Source: Bog-159 sp049511415 (GTDB taxonomy: Bacteria; Acidobacteriota; Terriglobia; Bryobacterales; Bryobacteraceae). From it: a stretch of DNA of 64,000 nucleotides. The stretch spans positions 1-64,000 of the forward strand of contig JBEKYC010000040.1 of NCBI GenBank assembly GCA_049511415.1, written 5' to 3'. The position numbers and the translations under genes are program-made. Below, piece by piece: positions 17,318 through 23,689 of this stretch (its first letter is position 1; each line of letters begins with the position of its first letter). Below the pieces are notes generated by a model. It saw only the letters and a list, made by a program, of their open reading frames with translations. It was not told the origin of the DNA and searched no databases.

Positions 17318-17683
17318 ATGGAGTATATAAGTTACGAGGTTGTAAGTTCCAAGCTGGCGGAGGGCGTCAGTTATACGATCGCCAAAATGTCATTCGGGCG
17401 GCGGATGGAGTTGACGCGAAGAATCCGGGAACTGGCCGGCAAGCGGGAATTCCTGGAGGCGGGGGACGCGCCTCAAGAGAAAATGGACGCAGCGCTGCTG
17501 GGGTCGGAGATTAACCGGCTGTATCTGCTTTGGGGGCTTAAAGAGGTGAGCGGGTTGGAGTTGGACGGACAGCCCGCGACACCCGAATCGTTGGCAGCCA
17601 GCGGACCAGAGGATCTGTTTCGCGAGGCGCTAGCGGCCGTCAAGCAACAGTGCGGGTTATCGGAAGACGAAAGAAAAAACTGA
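17318..17683 (+). CDS. tail assembly chaperone, short form (gpG-like)
   Basis: 121 residues from ATG 17318 to TGA 17681. Helical protein: SYTIAKMSFGRRMELTRRIRE, then AALLGSEINRLYLLWGLKEV, an acidic linker and a C-terminal helix ending GLSEDERKN. In siphovirus-type phages this slot encodes the chaperone that coats the tape measure, made in two forms by ribosomal frameshifting. Here the last two sense codons (AAA AAC), with the preceding A, form a canonical slippery heptamer right before the stop. The -1 frame continues into the next entry. Together with gene order this identifies the gene well even though the sequence itself is not strongly conserved. Confidence 0.75.
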   Translation: MEYISYEVVSSKLAEGVSYTIAKMSFGRRMELTRRIRELAGKREFLEAGDAPQEKMDAALLGSEINRLYLLWGLKEVSGLELDGQPATPESLAASGPEDLFREALAAVKQQCGLSEDERKN

Positions 17684-18033
17684 CCGTAGCACTCCATTTT
17701 CAATTGGACCAGGCCGGCTGGGAGTGCGCGCGTTGCCGTCAAGCCGGCCTGGAAATCAAGCGGCGGTGCGGGTGGCTGCGGGAGGCGCAGGACACGCCGA
17801 CGCGGGTGATCTGGGCGAGCGGGAGCGCGGCGACGACGGTGTGTCCCAAATCGTTTGTGAGCGCACAGAGCCTGGCATGGATCGAGGAATACTTCGTGAG
17901 GCGCAAACTAGGGGAGCGGGGAATCGGGGGATTAGGAGCGCGGGAGGTGGAGGCATTTCTGATTCTGGAGCACGAGATCACGCAGAGAAGCGCAGACGAC
18001 AACCGGAGAGACGCGCGAGGGAAACATGCCTAG
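17650..18033 (+). CDS. tail assembly chaperone extension (gpT-like), reached by -1 frameshift
   Basis: This frame begins 31 bases before the zero-frame stop; a GTG at 17650 exists but has no good ribosome site, so expression as a frameshift product is more likely. After the slip it reads LTVALHFQLDQAGWECARC. It then carries cysteines spaced like a zinc-ribbon (CARC ... RRCGW ... TTVCPKS), then a helix SLAWIEEYFVRRKL and LEHEITQRSADDNRRD. The putative metal site is not typical of lambda gpT. It overlaps the next gene by eight bases. Confidence 0.65.
   Translation: MRVIGRRKKKLTVALHFQLDQAGWECARCRQAGLEIKRRCGWLREAQDTPTRVIWASGSAATTVCPKSFVSAQSLAWIEEYFVRRKLGERGIGGLGAREVEAFLILEHEITQRSADDNRRDARGKHA
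17674..17680 (+). promoter_or_regulatory. A_AAA_AAC programmed -1 frameshift site
   Basis: The heptamer A AAA AAC lies in the correct register (zero-frame codons AGA AAA AAC TGA). A -1 slip rereads AAA AAA and enters the frame CTG ACC GTA..., which stays open to 18033. The predicted fusion is about 238 residues (121 + 117). A TGA directly 3' of the heptamer is known to favour slipping. Confidence 0.75.
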
Positions 18034-18637
18034 CGATCCACAACAGACAATTCTGGCGGCCTTTACGCGCGCAGCGGGCACGCCGAATAGCGGCACGGGC
18101 GCCACGAGTATCGGCTCAAGCATACTGCCAACGGAAAATGCGGGGCTGACTAATGCCCTAAGCGAAGCCACGCAGTTGATCAACGCGCAGACACAAGCCA
18201 CCAGCGCGAACACGGATGCGCTGGCGCAAGACACACAAACGCGATCGTCGGGAAGCGCCGCCAGGGAAGCGTCGAGCGTGATCGGCACCGCCAGCCAATT
18301 CCTGGGGGGCGGATTGAGCCTGATGCCGCTGGTCTCACTGTTTTCAAGTCTGTTTGGCGGCGGACAATCCGAGCAACCGGCTCCACTGACGCCGTACTCG
18401 ATGCCGCAGTCTCTCAATCTGGAGTCCACCACGAATTATCAAAATGTGGTGTGGGGCGAGAACGGCTTGCCGCGGGGAGCGGGAAGCGGCGGCGCCAGCA
18501 CGCCTTCGCAAATCACGGTGCAGGTGCAGGCCATGGACAGTCAATCGTTTCTGGATCATAGCGACGACATCGCGCAGGCGGTGCGGCAGGCGATGCTCAA
18601 CATGAATTCTCTGAACGATGTGGTGAGTAATCTCTGA
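18026..18637 (+). CDS. very short tape-measure candidate
   Basis: 203 residues in the slot where a tape-measure protein is expected (after the chaperone pair, before the distal tail genes). The first ~85 residues are Ser/Thr/Ala/Gln-rich and helical (ALSEATQLINAQTQATSAN). A hydrophobic segment FLGGGLSLMPLVSLFSSLFG (~residues 93-112) could cross a membrane. The C-terminus VQVQAMDSQSFLDHSDDIAQ followed by AVRQAML matches the end of tape-measure proteins. Typical phage tape measures have 600-2000 residues; at roughly 0.15 nm per residue this one would set a tail of only about 30 nm. Gene-transfer agents are known for similarly short ones. No internal stop or frameshift is visible, so it looks short by design. 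Confidence 0.6.
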   Translation: MPSDPQQTILAAFTRAAGTPNSGTGATSIGSSILPTENAGLTNALSEATQLINAQTQATSANTDALAQDTQTRSSGSAAREASSVIGTASQFLGGGLSLMPLVSLFSSLFGGGQSEQPAPLTPYSMPQSLNLESTTNYQNVVWGENGLPRGAGSGGASTPSQITVQVQAMDSQSFLDHSDDIAQAVRQAMLNMNSLNDVVSNL

Positions 18638-18641
18638 AGGC

Positions 18642-18995
18642 ATGTTTCCAACTCTAAAGACCGGCGCGGTGATGCAGTATCCAGGAAAGCGGACGCTGAC
18701 GTTTAACACGGACGTGATCCGATTCCTGGACGGAACCGAACAACGGTTTCGAGACAATCCATCGGTGCTGCATGCGTGGACTATCCAACTGGACTTGCTG
18801 GACGAAGAGGAACTGGCGACGCTCGACCGGTTCTTTCTGACGAACCAGGGGAGATTCGGGGGGTTCTCATTTACGGATCCTTGGGACGGTACGGTGTATC
18901 CGAACTGCAGCCTAAAAGGGGACCTTTTCGCGTTTCAGTTGCGAGCGGAGATGCGTGGAACGGCCACGGTGATCGTTTGTGAGAACCGAACGTAG
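18642..18995 (+). CDS. distal tail protein, DUF2460-like (GTA gp12 type)
   Basis: 117 residues. QYPGKRTLTFNTDVIRFLDG, RDNPSVLHAWTIQLDLLDEE, LATLDRFFLTNQGRFGGFSF and TDPWDGTVYPNC show the 'gene product that counts length and fills a beta-barrel' pattern of DUF2460/TIGR02217-type tail proteins, which form the ring at the tail end. The following gene is a paralogue carrying an extra domain. Ten bases separate the two. Confidence 0.65.
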   Translation: MFPTLKTGAVMQYPGKRTLTFNTDVIRFLDGTEQRFRDNPSVLHAWTIQLDLLDEEELATLDRFFLTNQGRFGGFSFTDPWDGTVYPNCSLKGDLFAFQLRAEMRGTATVIVCENRT

Positions 18996-19004
18996 GAGAG
19001 CGGC

Positions 19005-19790
19005 ATGATGTATTTTCCACAGCTATTCTCGGGAGCTACGGGCCAATATCCGCTGCAACGGCAGAGGACGGCGCGAACGGTCGTCAATGCCAGTTCCCAG
19101 GACTATGAAGTGAAGCTGGCCGATCCGGGCGCGGCAGTTACGACCTGGCATTTGTCCTTCGAAGAGATGAGCGACCAGGAACTGGCGGCTCTGGAAGCAC
19201 TTTTCCAAGCCGCGGAGGGACGGCTGACACCATTCACATTCCTGGATCCGGCGGGCAATCTACTGGCCTGGAGCGAGCAACTGAACCAATCCGTGTGGCA
19301 AGCCGATCCGTTATTGACTTTAACCGGTGGTATCGCCGATCCGCAGGGTGGCACCTCGGCGTGTCAGCTTAGTAACCCCAGTGCGGCGACATTGATGCTA
19401 CAGCAATTGATCAATGCACCGGCATCGCTAAATTACTGTTTGAGCTTGTACGCGCGGAGCGACCAAAGCTCGCGGGTGTGGCTGGTGCGCGGCGCCGATA
19501 GCGACGCACGGGCCCTCACACCGCAATGGACGCGTTTGATTTCGGCCGGATGTTTGCAGAGCACGGCGGAATCGATCAGTTTGGGCGTGGCGCTCGATCC
19601 AGGCAGCACGGTGGACGTCTTCGGAATTCAGGCGGAGGCGCAGACGACCGCTTCGATGTACAAACCAACGGCCGAGACCGGCGGCGTCTACCCCAACGCT
19701 CGATTCCGCGACGACTCCCTCACCATCACAACGGTAGGCCCGAGCCGGCATTCTTGCGAGATGGATATCGTCAATGTTGAGTATCTATGA
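19005..19790 (+). CDS. distal tail protein paralogue with inserted carbohydrate-binding-like domain
   Basis: 261 residues. Residues 1-85 repeat the fold of the preceding gene (WHLSFEEMSDQELAALEALF then GRLTPFTFLDPAG). Residues ~86-225 are an inserted beta domain (NLLAWSEQLNQSVWQADP ... YCLSLYARSD ... VDVFGIQAEAQTTASMYKPT) of the phage-tail carbohydrate-binding-module type. The host fold then resumes (GVYPNARFRDDSLTITTVG, CEMDIVNVEYL). The last 17 bases overlap the hub gene. The insert probably binds a cell-surface glycan; this is inference from its typical form. Confidence 0.65.
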   Translation: MMYFPQLFSGATGQYPLQRQRTARTVVNASSQDYEVKLADPGAAVTTWHLSFEEMSDQELAALEALFQAAEGRLTPFTFLDPAGNLLAWSEQLNQSVWQADPLLTLTGGIADPQGGTSACQLSNPSAATLMLQQLINAPASLNYCLSLYARSDQSSRVWLVRGADSDARALTPQWTRLISAGCLQSTAESISLGVALDPGSTVDVFGIQAEAQTTASMYKPTAETGGVYPNARFRDDSLTITTVGPSRHSCEMDIVNVEYL

Positions 19791-22700
19791 TCTGAAGGAG
19801 CTGGCAGTAACCGACACGCCACTCTTGCTCTTCAATTGCGTTCTGCAGAACGGGCAAGCGGAATTCTGGAGCACGCACCAGGCAACCTACAACGGGAACA
19901 CGTATGCGCCGCGGGTGATGAAGCACAACCTGTTCGAGGTCCAGACGTCGTCGGATCAGGGTGTAGATGTAATTCCACGGGTCTCGCTCTCGATGGCGAA
20001 TGCCGATTCTTACTTTTCCGAGTTAGAGCGGTCGGTTGGATGGAAGGGCGCCACACTGACGGTCACCTTTCTTTTTTATAACCTTCTGGAAGGCGCGCCC
20101 ACCTCAGATGCAGCGGTGTTGTTTCAGGGCATTGTCAACCCACCGGACCAGAGTACGGAATCCCTCTTTCAGCTTTCGGCCATCAACCAAATGAACATGC
20201 AGCGCGTGCTGCTGCCACCGGTACGTATCCAGCGGCGGTGCCCGTGGCTGTTTCCTGCGACTGCTCAGCAAAGACAGGAAGCGGTCAGCGGAGGCAGCAC
20301 CGGGCTATATTCGTTGTTCTATCCTTGCGGCTATTCGGCGGACCAGACCGGGGGCGTGGGCGCCTTAGTCGGCGGCGCGGCGTATACCTCCTGTGGGTAT
20401 ACCCGCACCGACTGTGAAGCGCGGGGGATGTTCAGCGGACCGAATCGATTTGGCGGTTTGGAATTTGTCCCCTCGTCGATACAGGTGCGCAGCTACGGAG
20501 CGGGTTGGCAATATGCGCCGGTTGACGACAATGTGGCGATTTATAACGACTTCGTGCCGATGCTCTACGGCACGGCTTGGTATTATCCGCCGATCGTGTT
20601 TTCGCGGAATGACGGCAACCTGACTCACATGGAAGTATTGCTGGGGATAGGACCAATACAAGACGTGCAGAAAGTGCTGGTCAACCAGACCGAAATACCG
20701 CTGGGGCAGTCCGGCAAGAACATGACGTCGACCGGCTGGTACAAAGTGATCAGCTTAGGCGGGCGCAATGGGGCTTTCAATCCGGATTTCACGGACGCGG
20801 CGGGCAATCCAGCGGGGGATCCGTACGGGAGCATGGCCTATCTTTCCGTGGTGGTGCCGAACCAGATTAACAATGGGCAATCGCTCCCCACCGTGCAGGT
20901 GCTGGCGGATGGCCTACAACTGCCGACTTACAGTTCCGACGGGAGCTATCAAAGCACGGTGTTCACGGCGAATCCTGCATGGATTTTATTAGACATTCTG
21001 CAACGCAGCGGATGGCAGACGGCGGACGTGGACCTTACGACTTTTGCGACGACGGCGGCGTATTGCGATCAGCAGATACAGACACAGGATTTGAACGGGA
21101 ACAGCATTATGATTCCGCGGTTTCAATGCAACCTGTGTCTACAGTGGCGACGGAATGCCGGCGACGTGATCAGGGGAATCCGGAATGCTTCGCGGCTGCT
21201 GTTTACTTACAGCGTTGGCGGGTTACTTCAGTTGGAAGTCGAGAATTCGATCGCTTTGCAACAGCCGGCGCAGTTACCCTGGAGTAACAGCACGGAGACG
21301 CTGGATGGCGGCTGGCCAAGCTACGAGTTCAGCGACGGATCATCGGGCACCGCGAACATTCTGCGGCGAGCCAACGGGGAACCCAGCGTGCAGGTTTCGT
21401 CGCGGAGCATCACGGACACACCGAACCAGGTGACTACCGAGTTTCAAGACGCATTTAACTCCTACCAACAAGACAGCCTGCTGATGGTCGATGTGGAGGA
21501 CATTTCGCTGACCGGCCAAGTGATCACCACCTCGCTGATGGCGCTCGGGATGCCGAACTACGATCAGGCCGCGCGGATGCTGCAATTTACGCTGGATAAG
21601 AGTGTCGCGGGGAATACTTACATCTCGTTTGAAACCAGCATAAAGGCACTGGGCTTGCGGCCCGGCGACATTATTACCGTCACGTATCTGAAAGAGGGTT
21701 TCCAGCGGCAGCCATTTCGGATTATCAAGATCGCCCCGGGCGCCAATTATCGAATCACCAAGATCACGGCGCAGGTGCACCAGGATGAGTGGTACGCGGA
21801 TACCAACGGACAAATTCCCGGAGACACGGGTGGGCGGCCGCAGCCTGGCGCGGGCGTCGGCGTGCCACGTCCGCTGCTGGGGAACATCGTCGATTCCAGC
21901 GGTAATTTGGAATACCAGATTGCGGAGAGTTCCGATAATTCGAGCGACGGGGGAGTTGACGAAGAACTCACGGTTGGATTTACGGTCCCGGCCAGCTTAC
22001 CGGCTGGTGGTCCTGGTGTGCCCACGGTGAGTTTGGCTGCTGTGATTGGCGGCGGGGGCACGTTGGCGGGAAATCAGATCCTTTATTATGCAGTTAGCGC
22101 GGTGGACTCGGCAGGGAATGAGAGCGTGATGTCGTTCGTGGTCATGGCGGACATCCCATCCGGGTCGAACACTAATAGCGTGACTCTGACGGGATTGAGT
22201 TTCGCGACCGGGACACAAAGCTTCAATGTGTACCGCGGCGGGAATCCGCAGCAGATGTGCCGGATTGCCACGAGCCAGGCGCTGGCCACCAGTTTTACGG
22301 ATACCGGGCTGGCGGCCCAGGTGTACGCGCCGCCGGACCCGGCTTTCGATCACGCGAACTTTTACTGGAGGCTGGAACTGCAGCCGGAATACGCGGCGAC
22401 GATTGTAACTTCCAATACGATCGGCAACACCACGGCGGAGATGGGCAACGCGAATTACGCCGGAATGATCGTTCGAATCATCAGCGGCACCGGGGCCGAC
22501 CAGGAATACACAATTGGCTCGAATTCGGCAACCACTCTGACGCTGACGCAGCCGTGGGGCGCGCTACCGGACGCGACCAGCCTGTTTGTAGTGGCGGAGG
22601 CCGGCTGGCACTTCGCCGCTTCCACGAAGACAAGCCCCGTGCAGTTCGAGATTCCGAACGAGACGAGTGTGACGCTACACATACAAGGCCGGGGCGCGAA

Positions 22701-23673
22701 TGCGAACAATCTGGAGGGGCCACCTTTACTTTGTACGTTGACGCGGTGGACGGTGGGCGGGGGCGGGATGGGAGACCTGGCCGCCCCGCCGCAGCCGGTG
22801 TTCGGGCTGGGAGCATCCGCGCTGGAAGGGGGCACGGTCGAACTGAGCGGCGTGGCATTCCCGACGCTGACTAACACAACCAGCGTTACCGCCGGCACTC
22901 TGACTCTCTACTACTGGGACGAATTGCTTGGAAATACGCCTTACGTTTTAGCGTCCGCAGCCGCAGCGACGGACACGGTATTGAACTTGGCGGCGGCCGG
23001 CACGGCAACGACTGGATCGTTTGTACAAGTCGATGCGGAGGTGATGCAGATTGTCGCGGTGCAGAATGGCGGCCTGCAGTATCAAGTTATGCGCGGCATG
23101 CATCAGACGGCTGCGGCCGCGCATGCGGCGCAGACGCCGGTCTATCAACTATCAAGCTCGGTATCGGTAGTTCCCTTCCCCTTGGGCTTCTTCGGGAGCC
23201 CGCTGAGCGGCAACTGGAGCTATCCGACGGCGCTGCCGAACGTGAAGGTGGCCAGCGCGGAATTGGTGGTTACCAACTCGCGCGGCAACAGCCCGAGCAA
23301 CTCGATCAACCTGACTCAATCGACGGACTACGGGCTGCGGACACTGAGCGGTGGACAGTACTCGATCCAAGTGCAGGGATTTCTGGCAGTGGACAGCAAT
23401 CCGGCTCCAAACGTGGTGGTCGAGGCGGCGCACGCGGTCCAGGATATATACGCCATTGTGAAGCAGGCGCCCGCCGGAAGCGCCATCCAAATGACGCTGA
23501 GCCAGAATGGCGCGCCATACTGCACACTCACGATTCCGGACGGCGCAACGGTATCGGCAAGCGTGGACGGCTTCGGACTGCCGTTGCTGGCGCAGGCGCA
23601 GATCAGCATGGCAATCACGGGAGTCGGACAAAACAATCCGGGCTCCGATTTGACCGTGATTTTGCGATTGTGA
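19774..23673 (+). CDS. tail hub/tip protein, fusion of gpL-like and gpJ-like parts
   Basis: 1299 residues. Residues 1-~225 resemble the DUF2163/BR0599 and lambda gpL hub family: TPLLLFNCVLQNGQAEFWST, VSLSMANADSYFSELE, and four cysteines in RRCPWLF ... YPCGYSAD ... TSCGYTRTDCEARG. In that family such cysteines form a Cys-rich, sometimes iron-sulfur, site. Residues ~225-690 are a tail-hub region (MEVLLGIGPIQDVQKVLVNQ; LDILQRSGWQTADVDL; YISFETSIKALGLRPGD). From ~720 come fibronectin-like domains (ILYYAVSAVDSAGNES; SFNVYRGGN) and Ala/Thr-rich C-terminal strands. In known gene-transfer agents the first part is a separate gene. The start overlaps the preceding gene. Confidence 0.7.
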   Translation: MLSIYDLKELAVTDTPLLLFNCVLQNGQAEFWSTHQATYNGNTYAPRVMKHNLFEVQTSSDQGVDVIPRVSLSMANADSYFSELERSVGWKGATLTVTFLFYNLLEGAPTSDAAVLFQGIVNPPDQSTESLFQLSAINQMNMQRVLLPPVRIQRRCPWLFPATAQQRQEAVSGGSTGLYSLFYPCGYSADQTGGVGALVGGAAYTSCGYTRTDCEARGMFSGPNRFGGLEFVPSSIQVRSYGAGWQYAPVDDNVAIYNDFVPMLYGTAWYYPPIVFSRNDGNLTHMEVLLGIGPIQDVQKVLVNQTEIPLGQSGKNMTSTGWYKVISLGGRNGAFNPDFTDAAGNPAGDPYGSMAYLSVVVPNQINNGQSLPTVQVLADGLQLPTYSSDGSYQSTVFTANPAWILLDILQRSGWQTADVDLTTFATTAAYCDQQIQTQDLNGNSIMIPRFQCNLCLQWRRNAGDVIRGIRNASRLLFTYSVGGLLQLEVENSIALQQPAQLPWSNSTETLDGGWPSYEFSDGSSGTANILRRANGEPSVQVSSRSITDTPNQVTTEFQDAFNSYQQDSLLMVDVEDISLTGQVITTSLMALGMPNYDQAARMLQFTLDKSVAGNTYISFETSIKALGLRPGDIITVTYLKEGFQRQPFRIIKIAPGANYRITKITAQVHQDEWYADTNGQIPGDTGGRPQPGAGVGVPRPLLGNIVDSSGNLEYQIAESSDNSSDGGVDEELTVGFTVPASLPAGGPGVPTVSLAAVIGGGGTLAGNQILYYAVSAVDSAGNESVMSFVVMADIPSGSNTNSVTLTGLSFATGTQSFNVYRGGNPQQMCRIATSQALATSFTDTGLAAQVYAPPDPAFDHANFYWRLELQPEYAATIVTSNTIGNTTAEMGNANYAGMIVRIISGTGADQEYTIGSNSATTLTLTQPWGALPDATSLFVVAEAGWHFAASTKTSPVQFEIPNETSVTLHIQGRGANANNLEGPPLLCTLTRWTVGGGGMGDLAAPPQPVFGLGASALEGGTVELSGVAFPTLTNTTSVTAGTLTLYYWDELLGNTPYVLASAAAATDTVLNLAAAGTATTGSFVQVDAEVMQIVAVQNGGLQYQVMRGMHQTAAAAHAAQTPVYQLSSSVSVVPFPLGFFGSPLSGNWSYPTALPNVKVASAELVVTNSRGNSPSNSINLTQSTDYGLRTLSGGQYSIQVQGFLAVDSNPAPNVVVEAAHAVQDIYAIVKQAPAGSAIQMTLSQNGAPYCTLTIPDGATVSASVDGFGLPLLAQAQISMAITGVGQNNPGSDLTVILRL

Positions 23674-23689
23674 CGGCCGGGCGAAACGC

